Source: Dermatophilaceae bacterium Sec6.4
GTDB lineage: Bacteria > Actinomycetota > Actinomycetes > Actinomycetales > Dermatophilaceae
NCBI GenBank assembly: GCA_039636865.1
Contig: CP144172.1
Coordinates: 2,480,001 to 2,544,000, forward strand
Direction: 5' to 3'
Length of the DNA stretch: 64,000 bases
This document shows positions 1 through 8,656 of this stretch, piece by piece. The notes beneath the pieces are model-generated. The model saw nothing but the letters and a program-made list of their open reading frames with translations. It did not search any database and had not been told where the DNA came from. The stretch's first letter is position 1. Every line of letters starts with the position of its first letter. A program made the position numbers and the translations under genes.

Positions 1-273
1 GAAAATGTCGATGCTGCCGAGCAACCGAGTGGCGGCGTCGACCAGATCGGTGACACCGCGCTCCGTCGACAGGTCAGCAACGACCGGGTCGGCGCCGATC
101 TGCTCGGCGAGCTGGGTCAACTCCTTCGCATCACGGTCGGCGACCACGACGCGCGCACCATCGGCGGCCATCCGGGTCGCGATCGCCGCACCGATTCCGC
201 GTGCTGCTCCCGTGACGACGACGGTCTTGGCAGGGCTGTCAGTTATGTCAGGGCCGTCGGTCAGGTCAGACAT
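1..273 (-). CDS. Short-chain dehydrogenase/reductase, N-terminal part only
   Basis: NAD(P)-dependent oxidoreductase of the SDR family; the substrate cannot be told. The N-terminal Rossmann fold is visible: a TGAARGIG dinucleotide-binding loop near residue 20, followed by an acidic VVVADRD segment that would favour NAD. The ATG lies 4 bases after the stop of the upstream SDR gene, so the two are translationally linked and follow a thiolase on the same strand. Such SDR-thiolase groups usually serve beta-oxidation of fatty acids, steroids or other acyl-CoAs. The gene runs off the left edge, so the catalytic YxxxK region is not in view. Confidence 0.85.
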   Translation of the reverse strand, partial: MSDLTDGPDITDSPAKTVVVTGAARGIGAAIATRMAADGARVVVADRDAKELTQLAEQIGADPVVADLSTERGVTDLVDAATRLLGSIDIF

Positions 274-277
274 CGGT

Positions 278-1030
278 TCACACCCCGCCGGTGAGCGTCA
301 CGCCACCGTCGAGGACGAGGGTCTGACCCGTCGTCCACGCGCTGTCGTCGGAGAGCAGGTGAGTAACCGCAGCTGCGACGTCCGCAGGCTCCCCGAGTCG
401 GCGCAGCGGGTAGGCCGAGGCGACCTTTTCCTCACCCTCCGCGTACAACGCCTCGGCGAACTGCGTCTTGACGACCGCGGGAGCCACTGCGTTGACCCGG
501 ATCCCCGGGCCGAGCTCGACGGCGAGGCTTTCGGTCAACGAGATCAGCATCGCCTTCGTCGCGCCGTAGAAGGAGATACCCGGTGCTGGTCGAATGCCCG
601 CCACCGACGCGACGTTCACGATCGACCCACCGTGCTCGTGCATCCAGGCCCGGTAGGCCAACTGCACCCACGAGAGTGCCGCGATCGCGTTGACTTCCGT
701 CGTCTTGCGGGCGGCACCCAGGTCCACCTCGATCAACGGACCGTATGACGGATTGATACCGGCGTTGTTGACCAGCAGATCCAACGACCCGAAAGCGGCG
801 ATAGCGGCATCGATGGCAGCCTGCTGATGCGCCGGGTCGTCGGCTTTACCGGCCACCGCGAGCGCGACGTCCGGTCCACCCAACTGGGCTGCGGCCACGT
901 CGAGTGCCTCCTGCTTGCGCGCGGTGATGACAACCCGCCCACCCTCGTCGACAATGCGTTGGGCAATGGCGAGGCCGATGCCCCGACTGGCGCCGGTGAC
1001 GATGGCGGTCTTCCCGGACAAACGGCTCAC
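278..1030 (-). CDS. SDR family oxidoreductase
   Basis: A complete 250-residue classical SDR. It has a TGASRGIG cofactor loop at about residues 12-19, an NNAG motif near 88-91, and the catalytic pair in YGATK near residue 155 with the upstream catalytic serine in NVASVAG. The GTG start is chosen because an AGGAG ribosome-binding site sits six bases upstream. It follows the thiolase by about 45 bases and precedes another SDR by 4 bases, suggesting one operon. A 3-hydroxyacyl-CoA or 3-oxoacyl reductase role is an inference from that context; the sequence alone does not fix the substrate. Confidence 0.9.
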   Translation of the reverse strand: MSRLSGKTAIVTGASRGIGLAIAQRIVDEGGRVVITARKQEALDVAAAQLGGPDVALAVAGKADDPAHQQAAIDAAIAAFGSLDLLVNNAGINPSYGPLIEVDLGAARKTTEVNAIAALSWVQLAYRAWMHEHGGSIVNVASVAGIRPAPGISFYGATKAMLISLTESLAVELGPGIRVNAVAPAVVKTQFAEALYAEGEEKVASAYPLRRLGEPADVAAAVTHLLSDDSAWTTGQTLVLDGGVTLTGGV

Positions 1031-1075
1031 GAACTACTCCTCATTGACGAACGGGTGTGGTCGGGGCGCGAACGC

Positions 1076-2296
1076 TCAGCTGAGTCGTTCCAGAATCATT
1101 GCCATTCCCTGGCCGCCGCCGACGCACATGGTCTCCAGACCGAACTGCTTGTCGTGGAAACGCAACGAGTTGATCAGGGTGCTGGTGATGCGCGCACCGG
1201 TCATCCCGAACGGGTGCCCGATGGCGATCGCGCCGCCGTTGACGTTGAGCTTGTCCATCGGGATGCCCAGGTCGCGCGCAGAGGGGATGACCTGGGCGGC
1301 GAATGCCTCGTTGATCTCGACCAGGTCGATGTCGCCGATGCTCATGCCCGCATACGCGAGCGCGCGACGCGACGCCTCGACCGGACCGAGGCCCATGATC
1401 TCCGGCGACAGACCGGTCAGACCCGTCGACACAATGCGTGCCAGCGGGGTCAGGCCGAGCGCCCTGGCCTTGGTGTCGCTCATGATGACGACAGCAGCGG
1501 CGCCGTCGTTCAACGGGCAGCAGTTGGCGGCCGTGACCGTGCCGTTCGGGCGGAACACCGGCTGTAGACCGGACACTCCCTCCATGGTGACGCCGGCGCG
1601 CGGGCCGTCGTCCTTGCTCACCGTGGTGCCGTCGGGCAGCGTGACGGGGGTGATGTCGCTCGCCCAGAAGCCGTTGGCGATGCCCTGCTCGGCAAGGTTC
1701 TGGCTGCGGACGCCGAACTCGTCCTGCTCGGCGCGCGAGACGCCCTTGAACGCCGCCACGTTCTCGGCGGTCTGACCCATCGCGATGTACACGTCCGGCA
1801 GGTTGCCGTCCTCGCGCGGGTCGTGCCACCCCTCGATCTGCCCGGTTGCGGCGACCTCGGTACGTCGGCCGGCGTCGTCGAAGATCGGGTTCTTCGTATC
1901 GGGGTGACCGTCGGCGAAACCGTGCTCATACCGACTGACGGTCTCCACCCCGGCTGAGATGAACACGTCGCCTTCGCCGGCGCGGATCGCGTGCATGGCC
2001 ATCCGCGACGTCTGCAGGCTGGAGGAGCAGTAGCGCTGCACCGTCGTGCCGCCGACGTGATCCAGGTCCAACATGGTGGCCACGATGCGTGCCATGTTGA
2101 AGCCGGATTCACCGGCCGGCTGACCGCAGCCGAGCATCAGATCCTCGATGTCCCCCCGATCCAGCTCGGGCACCTTGTCCAGTGCAGCCGCCACCATCTG
2201 CACCGTCAGGTCGTCGGGCCGTATCGAGGCCAGCGAACCCTTGCGGGCCCGGCCGATCGGGGAACGGGCGATGGAAACAATGACAGCCTCGGGCAT
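1076..2296 (-). CDS. Acetyl-CoA C-acyltransferase (thiolase)
   Basis: Degradative-type thiolase of 406 residues, which cleaves 3-ketoacyl-CoA with CoA to give acetyl-CoA or propionyl-CoA. The three family residues are visible: nucleophile Cys90 in RYCSSSLQ, His361 in GHPFG and Cys391 in CVGGG. The ATG at 2296 is preferred over the GTG two codons upstream because a GGGAG sequence lies 5 bases before it. It is the first gene of a minus-strand run with two SDRs, consistent with a beta-oxidation operon. A palindrome about 50 bases upstream may be the operator of a TetR-type repressor. The exact acyl chain is unknown. Confidence 0.93.
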   Translation of the reverse strand: MPEAVIVSIARSPIGRARKGSLASIRPDDLTVQMVAAALDKVPELDRGDIEDLMLGCGQPAGESGFNMARIVATMLDLDHVGGTTVQRYCSSSLQTSRMAMHAIRAGEGDVFISAGVETVSRYEHGFADGHPDTKNPIFDDAGRRTEVAATGQIEGWHDPREDGNLPDVYIAMGQTAENVAAFKGVSRAEQDEFGVRSQNLAEQGIANGFWASDITPVTLPDGTTVSKDDGPRAGVTMEGVSGLQPVFRPNGTVTAANCCPLNDGAAAVVIMSDTKARALGLTPLARIVSTGLTGLSPEIMGLGPVEASRRALAYAGMSIGDIDLVEINEAFAAQVIPSARDLGIPMDKLNVNGGAIAIGHPFGMTGARITSTLINSLRFHDKQFGLETMCVGGGQGMAMILERLS

Positions 2297-2342
2297 GTGC
2301 ACTCCCTGCAGTAGGGCCGCCGCGACTCACGCGGCGACCGAC

Positions 2343-2356
2343 TAAGCGCTTGCTTA
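2343..2356. promoter_or_regulatory. Candidate TetR-family operator upstream of the thiolase operon
   Basis: TAAGCGCTTGCTTA is an imperfect inverted repeat (TAAGCG / TGCTTA) about 47 bases before the thiolase ATG. Similar AAGC..GCTT palindromes are bound by TetR-type repressors of acyl-CoA catabolism in Actinobacteria (KstR2-like sites are related but not identical). No regulator gene is adjacent in the window, so assignment to a particular protein is inference. Confidence 0.4.
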
Positions 2357-2561
2357 CTTGTGGTCGGGATCACCTTAGCGGTGATCGAATCGTTACCCAA
2401 CGTAATGCGCCACGGCGTCGTGACAAGAGCGGTAATCACCGGCACAGTCGACGCCTGCTCATCCACTCAGGCGAACTTCTGTGCCACGACTGCGGGGCAG
2501 GACGACGACCTACAGCGGTGCGTGCACAGTTCCTTCACAGTCGCTTCGCGCCCGACCAACC

Positions 2562-3215
2562 ATGTTGCCCCCTCCCCCGCCCTACTTTGCCTCACTGCAC
2601 TACCTTCCTGGGTTGGACGGCGTACGCACTATTGCGGTCGCCCTGGCGATCTGCGCACATCTGGGTCTGCCGTGGGCGCAGGGTGGGACCGTGGGGGTCG
2701 GCATCTTCTTCACCCTGAGCGGCTTCCTCATCACCTCGATCCTGGGTCTACGTTCCAGAACCTGCTGCTGTCCTACTCCTCGTCGTGGTTTTGATCAGGA
2801 CGGCGTTCCTCCACCCGTGGGGATTCGTTCTGCTCTCGGTCGCCACAACGGTTCTGGTGGCGGGCGATCGGCGGCCCACCCCGACGCACGGGCCAGGCAT
2901 CGCGGTGCCGCGGCCAGGTCTCCCAGCCTGAATCCTTGCGATCGTTACCCCCCGACTGATCATCACGCAGCGGGCGAGCCGCCGGCGAAGCACTCTCAGG
3001 CCAGCGCTTGTCAAGCCCGCCAGCACACACAGGCCGACTCACGAGCAGTTGCCGTGTTGTGGGTGAACACCCGCACGCTGATCAGCAGCGGCCCCAATGC
3101 CTCATCGAACATGTTCATCTGGAACGACGCACTGACGCAGGCGTGCACCCGCTACCCCGAGCCTACGGATCTACGACTGGGCCTGCGCACTGTCTCGTGT
3201 CGTCTCATTGAGCGG
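2562..3215 (+). pseudogene. Decayed acyltransferase-3 (OafA-type) gene
   Basis: Three pieces of one protein family lie in order but in different frames. From the ATG at 2562, about 60 residues carry the hallmark start of acyltransferase-3 membrane proteins (LDGVRTIAVALAICAHLG, then FFTLSGFLITSIL). Near 2753-2930, in another frame, is a hydrophobic segment ending in WGFVLLSVATTVLVAG, like a late transmembrane helix. Near 3057-3215 there is WVNTR followed after a frame change by RIYDWA, resembling the C-terminal SGNH hydrolase domain. An intact gene would be about 2 kb; only about 650 bases remain, so there have been internal deletions and frameshifts. It once probably O-acylated a surface glycan. 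The rest of 2303-3226 shows nothing else I can support. Confidence 0.7.
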
Positions 3216-3226
3216 ACGTCGGAGCG

Positions 3227-4210
3227 TCAGAGCGTCAGCAACAACTTGCCGGTGGTGGCCCGACCTTCGAGCGCTTCGTATGCTGCCGCGGCATCGTCGA
3301 GAGGGTGCGTGGCACTGATGTCGATCTGCAGCGATCCGTCCAGGATCCCGCCGAGGATCGCGCCGGCCCGCCACAGCAGTTCCTCCCGGGTGGCCAGGTA
3401 TGCGGCCAATGACGGGCGGGTGACGAAGAGCGATCCGAGGGCGTTCAGACGTTGCAGGTCGAAGGGCGGCACCTGTCCGCTCGCGCCGCCGAACAGCGCC
3501 ATCGTCCCGCGTGGTCGCAATGATCGTAGGGATGCCTCGAAGGTCGCCTTGCCGACTCCGTCGTAGGCCACATCAACTCCGCGACCGGCCAGCTCCCGCA
3601 CTCTTGCAGCCAGCTCATCGGGACGCCCGTCGTACTCGTGGTAGCCGATGGTGTGCGCTGCACATAACCGGGAGGCTATGTCGAGCTTCGCCTGGCTGCC
3701 TGCAGTCGCGACGACATGGGCGCCCTTCGCAGTGATGAGCTGCACCAGCAACTGCCCGACCCCGCCGGCCGCTGCATGTACGAGCGCGATGTCACCCTCG
3801 CGTACCGGATAGGTCGATTCGACCAGGTAGTGGGCGGTCATCCCCTGCAGCATGGCTGCAGCCGCCTTCGTCAGGTCCAGACCCTGCGGCACAGGTACGA
3901 CGCTCGCCGCAGTGACATTGACCAGTTCAGCGGCCGACCCGGCAGATTGTCCCCAGGCGACCCGATCGCCCGGGCTGATATCCGTCACGGCAGCACCGAC
4001 CACCTCGACGATGCCCGCGCCCTCCTCGCCCAGCACGAACGGCGTCGAACCGGGATAGACACCCTGCCGCTTGTAGACGTCGATGAAGTTGACACCGACA
4101 GCCGCGACCCGGACCTGCACCTGATCCTGCCGGGGTGGCGGGACGTCGTACTGGCGCACGGCAAGGACCGAACGGTCACCGTGCTCGGTCACGAATAAGG
4201 CACGCGTCAT
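3227..4210 (-). CDS. NADPH:quinone reductase-like zinc-independent alcohol dehydrogenase family protein
   Basis: Medium-chain dehydrogenase/reductase of the quinone oxidoreductase (QOR) group, 327 residues. It would reduce quinones or enones with NADPH in the cytosol. Seen: an N-terminal GroES-like domain with VGVNFIDVYKRQG, an LGEEGAG motif, and a Rossmann segment AAAGGVGQLLVQL in the middle; the structural-zinc cysteine cluster of true alcohol dehydrogenases is absent. The ATG at 4210 starts the conserved MTRALFV sequence; upstream in-frame starts would add unrelated residues. It stands 50 bases downstream of the YrdC-type gene on the same strand. The physiological substrate is unknown. Confidence 0.9.
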   Translation of the reverse strand: MTRALFVTEHGDRSVLAVRQYDVPPPRQDQVQVRVAAVGVNFIDVYKRQGVYPGSTPFVLGEEGAGIVEVVGAAVTDISPGDRVAWGQSAGSAAELVNVTAASVVPVPQGLDLTKAAAAMLQGMTAHYLVESTYPVREGDIALVHAAAGGVGQLLVQLITAKGAHVVATAGSQAKLDIASRLCAAHTIGYHEYDGRPDELAARVRELAGRGVDVAYDGVGKATFEASLRSLRPRGTMALFGGASGQVPPFDLQRLNALGSLFVTRPSLAAYLATREELLWRAGAILGGILDGSLQIDISATHPLDDAAAAYEALEGRATTGKLLLTL

Positions 4211-4259
4211 ACCCGCCACTCTAGGACCGGTCCGACCGGCAGCGGATGCCGTCAGGCCG

Positions 4260-4880
4260 TCATTCGAAGAGGCTCGGATCTCCGGAACCGACCCGCACGA
4301 CCTCGGGCACCTCGCCCGACCAGTCGATGACCGTGGTCGGCTCGTCACCGCATTCGCCGGTGTCTATGACGGCGTCGACCTGATGATCCAGCTCCTCCTT
4401 CACCGTCCACCCGTCGGTCATCGGGCTCGTTTCGCCCGGCAGGATCAGAGTGCTGGACTGCATCGGCTCCCCCAGCTCGGCGAGCAACGCGCACACCACG
4501 GGAGCCGCCGCGATCCGCACTCCCACCGTGCGTTTCTTGGGATGCAGCAGGCGTCGCGGCACCGCACCGGTCGCGGGCAGGATGAAGGTGTATCTACCCG
4601 CGTCGGCAGCCTTGACAGCACGGAACACCCGGTTGTCCAGTTGCACGAGTTGCCCGATCTGGGCGAAATCGTGACATGCCAACGTGAAGTGGTGGTGCGA
4701 GTCCAGCGCCCGGATACGGGTAATCCGCTCCTTGCCCTCAGCGTTGTCCAGCGAGCATCCGAGCGCATACCCCGACTCTGTCGGATACGCGATCAGACCA
4801 CCACGACGAATGATGTCGGCTGCCTGCGCAATGCTGCGTGGTTGCGGATCGTGGGGGTGAACGTCGAAGTACCTCGCCAT
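4260..4880 (-). CDS. Sua5/YciO/YrdC-domain protein
   Basis: A 206-residue protein made almost entirely of one YrdC-like domain, the fold that makes threonylcarbamoyl-AMP for tRNA t6A modification. Seen: a start like the family (DIIRRGGLIAYPTESGYALG at about 24-43) and an inner FTLACHDF segment. The ATG at 4880 is chosen because the family begins just before this segment. Its length and the YFDVHP N-terminus resemble the YciO subgroup rather than the longer Sua5/TsaC, so participation in t6A synthesis is plausible but not certain. It is divergent from the phosphatase gene at 5000. Confidence 0.85.
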   Translation of the reverse strand: MARYFDVHPHDPQPRSIAQAADIIRRGGLIAYPTESGYALGCSLDNAEGKERITRIRALDSHHHFTLACHDFAQIGQLVQLDNRVFRAVKAADAGRYTFILPATGAVPRRLLHPKKRTVGVRIAAAPVVCALLAELGEPMQSSTLILPGETSPMTDGWTVKEELDHQVDAVIDTGECGDEPTTVIDWSGEVPEVVRVGSGDPSLFE

Positions 4881-4999
4881 GCAGCAACGGTAGGCGACGG
4901 CGGTGACATCCGGGGCAAATTCTCGATCCACCCGCGCATCGCGCGAGTCCTGCGCGCTGTCGGTCTGCAGATGGCCCGGGGTCCGATTAGATTGCTCGG

Positions 5000-5611
5000 A
5001 TGAGCGTAGCGAGCCCGAAATTCAGCCTGATCCTCATCCGGCACGGCGAGACGGAGTGGTCCCTGAGCGGACAACACACCGGCACCACTGACCGTCCCCT
5101 GCTACCCGAAGGCGAAGAGTGCGCGCGACGGGCCGGAGAGGTGATCAAGGACATGCCGCTGGCAGCCGTGTTCGTCTCGCCACTTCAGCGTGCGCGTCGC
5201 ACCGCAGAGCTCGCCGGTATCACGGACTACGAGATCGATCCGGACCTGCGCGAATGGGATTACGGCGCATACGAGGGCATGACGACCCCGCAGATTCGCG
5301 AACAATGCGGAAACCCGGAATGGGAAATCTTCAAGGATGGCGTCGTGCCCGGTGTGACGCGGGGCGAGACGGTCGAAGATGTCGCCGCACGGGTAAGTCA
5401 CATCGTCGAGAAGGCCGTGCCGCTGCTGGACGAGGGCAACGTGGTCGCCTTCGCGCACGGGCACTCACTGCGCATCCTGGCGTCCGTCTTCCTGCAGACG
5501 GTGCCCCGCCTCGGCGCCAAGCTGATGCTCGACGCAGGTGCGGTGTCGATGCTCGGCTACTACCACGGCAACCCGTGCATCCAGGTCTGGAACCGCTCGA
5601 CCCGGGAGTGA
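5000..5611 (+). CDS. Histidine phosphatase family protein (phosphoglycerate mutase-like)
   Basis: A 203-residue branch-2 histidine phosphatase. The phosphohistidine motif RHGE is at residues 14-17, the second arginine lies in SPLQRARRTAE near 56, and the late catalytic histidine is in AHGHSLR near 155. Such proteins dephosphorylate small metabolites; close actinobacterial relatives are annotated as acid phosphatase, cofactor-independent mutase-like or alpha-ribazole phosphatase, and the sequence does not decide. It stands alone on the plus strand, divergent from the YrdC-type gene (119-base gap), and converges on the GCS2-family gene. Confidence 0.88.
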   Translation: MSVASPKFSLILIRHGETEWSLSGQHTGTTDRPLLPEGEECARRAGEVIKDMPLAAVFVSPLQRARRTAELAGITDYEIDPDLREWDYGAYEGMTTPQIREQCGNPEWEIFKDGVVPGVTRGETVEDVAARVSHIVEKAVPLLDEGNVVAFAHGHSLRILASVFLQTVPRLGAKLMLDAGAVSMLGYYHGNPCIQVWNRSTRE

Positions 5612-5645
5612 TGCCGCGGTGCACCTTTCGTATCGGTCAGGTCGG

Positions 5646-7130
5646 TCAGCTCGGCAGCGCCCAGGTATGCACCGGCTCGTTGCTGTGCATGCCTTCCAGG
5701 TAGAGCTCGAGCATCTGGGCCAGCGCTTCGGCGCGGCTGGCTCCGCGTGCTTCCAGCGCCTGCACGCAATCGATCTGCCAGGTGGCCCCGTTGACGCCCG
5801 CGCGGCAGCGTGCCTCGATGATCCCGAGGTAGCGCTCCCGCACGGCGGTAGCCACCCCCCACCGTCGTAGGCCTTCGTGCGCCAGCGGTAGCAGGTGGCG
5901 TAGGACGAGTTCATCCGCCGAAACCTCGCCGTACCCGGGCCAGTAGAGGGTGGCATTGATCCCGTGCCGGGCGCCCTCGGTGAAGTTGTGATCCGCTGCG
6001 GCGAAGCTCATCCGGGTCCAGACCGGACGGTCGTTCTCCGCGAGCATTCGCACCACGCCGTAGTAGAACGCCGAGTTGGCCATGGTGTCCACGATGCTCG
6101 GACCGGCCGGCAGGACGCGGTTCTCCACCCGCAGGTGCGGCGATCCGTCGACGGTGTCGTAGATGGGCCGGTTCCAGCGGTAGACGGTGCCGTTGTGCAG
6201 CCGCAACTCCATCAGCGCGGGCGCGGTGCCTGCGGCCAGTACAGCCACCGGGTCTTCGTCGCTCGTCTCCGGCAGCAGCGCCGGAAAATAACGGACGTTC
6301 TCCTCGAACAGGTCGAAGATCGAGGTGATCCACCGCTCTCCGAACCACACCCGGGGCCGGACGCCCTGGTTCTTCAGTTCGATCGAGCGGGTGTCGGTGG
6401 CCTGTTGGAACAACTCGATCCTGGTCTCATGCCACAACTGTTTGCCGAAGAGGTAGGGCGAATTGGCGCCGATCGCCAACTGCACCCCCGAGATCGCCTG
6501 CGCGGCATTCCAGTAGGCCGCGAACTGCGCCGGGGGGGTCTGCAGATGGAGCTGGATCGAGGTACAGGCGGATTCGGGGTAGATGGAATCGGCGTACATC
6601 GCGAGGCGCTCCCCGGTCGGACCCTCGATATCGATGAAGAGATCCTCCCCGCGGGCGGCGAAGATCGACTCGTTCAGCGCGGCGTACCGGGTGTTGGCAC
6701 TCATCCAGTCCGGTGAGAAGTGTTCGGGCATCAACGTGGGCAGAATGCCGATCTGCACAATTCGGGCCCCTGATTCGCCCGCTTTCTCCTCGGCGCGGTT
6801 CAAACTCTCGCGCAGGTCGCTCTCCAGCTCGGCCGCCGAATGACCTGGCATCGGACGCGGACTGACGTTGAGCTCGATGTTGTAACGTCCGAGCTCGGTC
6901 TGGTAGTCGTTGTCGGCGATGCTCTCCAGCACCGTTGCATTCGACATCATCGGCAGGCCGTCGCGGCCGACCAGATTGAGCTCGATCTCCATACCGGTGA
7001 GCTGACGCTCGTACTCGAAAGAATGCGTGGCGAGCATCCGTTCGAAGACGTCGAGGTCTTGGCGGACCTTCTCGCGGTACCGCTGCCGCTGCTCGCGGGT
7101 GTAGGCCACACCCGAGACTTCTGCGCCCAT
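5646..7130 (-). CDS. Glutamate-cysteine ligase family 2 (GCS2) protein
   Basis: A 494-residue member of the GCS2 superfamily (COG2170), ATP-dependent carboxylate-amine ligases. Seen: GMEIELN at about 46-52 (metal-binding glutamates), a SIQLHLQ segment in the middle, and LRVENRVLPAGPS plus the GARHGINATLYWPG region toward the end. Relatives join glutamate to cysteine or other amines. Actinobacteria use mycothiol rather than glutathione, and an ergothioneine-type EgtA function would normally have egtB-egtE neighbours, which are absent here, so the product is unknown. The ATG has a strong GAGGAGG site upstream. It is transcribed divergently from sbcDC. Confidence 0.85.
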   Translation of the reverse strand: MGAEVSGVAYTREQRQRYREKVRQDLDVFERMLATHSFEYERQLTGMEIELNLVGRDGLPMMSNATVLESIADNDYQTELGRYNIELNVSPRPMPGHSAAELESDLRESLNRAEEKAGESGARIVQIGILPTLMPEHFSPDWMSANTRYAALNESIFAARGEDLFIDIEGPTGERLAMYADSIYPESACTSIQLHLQTPPAQFAAYWNAAQAISGVQLAIGANSPYLFGKQLWHETRIELFQQATDTRSIELKNQGVRPRVWFGERWITSIFDLFEENVRYFPALLPETSDEDPVAVLAAGTAPALMELRLHNGTVYRWNRPIYDTVDGSPHLRVENRVLPAGPSIVDTMANSAFYYGVVRMLAENDRPVWTRMSFAAADHNFTEGARHGINATLYWPGYGEVSADELVLRHLLPLAHEGLRRWGVATAVRERYLGIIEARCRAGVNGATWQIDCVQALEARGASRAEALAQMLELYLEGMHSNEPVHTWALPS

Positions 7131-7477
7131 CAGGCCTCCTCATGCAGTGGATCAGAAATAAAGCAGGTACGGATGTGGGCACAGTTGCTGGCCGGGCGCG
7201 CAGCGACTCTCGAGCAACTTCGAGCACACCGCACTGGTGGAGATCGGCTAAACCTACGGGGTCCAGGCCCGGTTTGTGATCGCTGCGCCCGAAGAGCGGA
7301 CAGCAGTGCCCACATCGCGGACCGTGCGGCCCCGTGCGGATCGAGGATGGAGGGGTCAACCGGACGCTGCATCGAGAAGCCGTCGACAGGTCATCTGCCG
7401 GCAGATCTCCGTCCGGACGTTCCCGCCCGACCGGCCGATAACGGCCGTTGTCGGTGCCAGCTTCTAACCTTCGGGGT
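7131..7477. other. Divergent intergenic region between the GCS2 gene and sbcD
   Basis: About 350 bases hold the promoters of two divergent transcripts. On the minus strand GAGGAGG marks the ribosome-binding site of the GCS2 gene. I see no convincing SOS box (GAAC-N4-GTTC) in front of sbcD, no RNA gene and no credible small protein: the in-frame stretch on the minus strand is arginine-rich and has no family features. Confidence 0.5.
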
Positions 7478-8656
7478 GTGCGCATCATTCACACCTCCGA
7501 CTGGCACCTGGGTCGCTCCTTCCACGGTGCCGGGCTGCTCGACGCCCAGGCGCAGTACCTCGACCATCTGGTCCACCTGGTCCGCGAGGAGAAAGCCGAT
7601 GCCGTCCTGGTGTCCGGCGACATCTACGACCGCGCCCTGCCGGCCCCCGCGACCGTTGCCCTGCTCGATGACGCGGTCGTTCGACTGCTGGACGCCGGGG
7701 CTCAGGTGGTCCTGTCCAGTGGCAACCACGACTCGGCCATCCGGCTGGGCTTCGCATCGCGCGTCCTGGAGCGGGCCGGGCTGCACATCCGCACCCGCGT
7801 CGACTCCATCGGAACACCGGTCGACCTGGGCGGCCTCGTCGTCTACCCGCTTCCTTACCTCGAACCGGCCGTGGTCGGGCCCGAGCTCGGCACCGACGAA
7901 CTAACCCACGCAGCGGTGCTACGAGCCGCCATGCAGCGCGTTCGAGCCGACATCGCGGTGCGCAACCGCCGCAGCGTCGTCATGGCACACGCCTTCGTGA
8001 CCGGCGCGACGACCTCGGACTCCGAGCGCGATATCGCCGTCGGCGGGGTCGCGGCTGTGCCCAAGGAGGTGTTCACCGGTGTCGATTACGTCGCGCTCGG
8101 ACATATCCACCGACCGATGGGTCTGGCGGCCGGCATCCGCTACAGCGGCTCCCCGGTGGCCATGTCGTTCTCCGAGACCGGTCAGGTCAAATCCTCGGTC
8201 GTCGTCGATTTCGACGGGCGGGCCGTGCGGACCCGGCTGGTCGAGGCACCCGTACATCGCCCGCTCGCACGGTTGCGTGGAACGCTGCCCGAACTACTGC
8301 GTGACTCATCTCTTGTGCAACATGAGTCCTCCTGGTGCGAGGTCACCCTGACCGACGCAGCGCGACCAGCCGCCGCCATGGAACAGATCCGACGCAGATT
8401 CCCGCACACGTTGACACTGGGATTTGAGCAGGTGCACACCCCGACGGCCCGTCGCAGCTACACCGACCGGGTACGCGGGCGCGGCGACGTCGATCTGTGT
8501 TGCGATTTCACCCAGCACGTGCGCGGTGGACTGGTGACAAGTGCCCAGGAACAGGCGATCTGGATCTCCGCTCTCGAGCACGCCCGCACCGACCGCGCCG
8601 CCACCATCGATGAAGGGGTAGCCGTTGCGCCGTCCTCCACGCGCGGCGCGGCATGA
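7478..8656 (+). CDS. sbcD: Exonuclease SbcD (Mre11-type nuclease subunit)
   Basis: Nuclease subunit of the SbcCD complex, which trims DNA hairpins, palindromes and protein-blocked double-strand ends. Seen: the calcineurin-like metallophosphoesterase motifs in order - HTSDWHLG at the N-terminus, VSGDIYDRA, SGNHD, MAHAFV, and ALGHIHRP - giving the two-metal site; 392 residues, normal length. The GTG at 7478 places the HTSDWHLG motif four residues from the start as in the family; no strong ribosome-binding site is visible. Its stop overlaps the sbcC start by 4 bases (ATGA), so the two subunits are co-translated. Confidence 0.95.
   Translation: MRIIHTSDWHLGRSFHGAGLLDAQAQYLDHLVHLVREEKADAVLVSGDIYDRALPAPATVALLDDAVVRLLDAGAQVVLSSGNHDSAIRLGFASRVLERAGLHIRTRVDSIGTPVDLGGLVVYPLPYLEPAVVGPELGTDELTHAAVLRAAMQRVRADIAVRNRRSVVMAHAFVTGATTSDSERDIAVGGVAAVPKEVFTGVDYVALGHIHRPMGLAAGIRYSGSPVAMSFSETGQVKSSVVVDFDGRAVRTRLVEAPVHRPLARLRGTLPELLRDSSLVQHESSWCEVTLTDAARPAAAMEQIRRRFPHTLTLGFEQVHTPTARRSYTDRVRGRGDVDLCCDFTQHVRGGLVTSAQEQAIWISALEHARTDRAATIDEGVAVAPSSTRGAA

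Noticed and set aside
2481..3566. A 361-codon plus-strand open frame read as one protein
   Set aside because: Only its first third carries a family signal; the rest is frame-shifted debris and then antisense to the quinone reductase gene.
7130..7372. 80-codon minus-strand frame upstream of the GCS2 gene
   Set aside because: Arginine- and serine-rich, no family features, no ribosome-binding site. Treated as leader.
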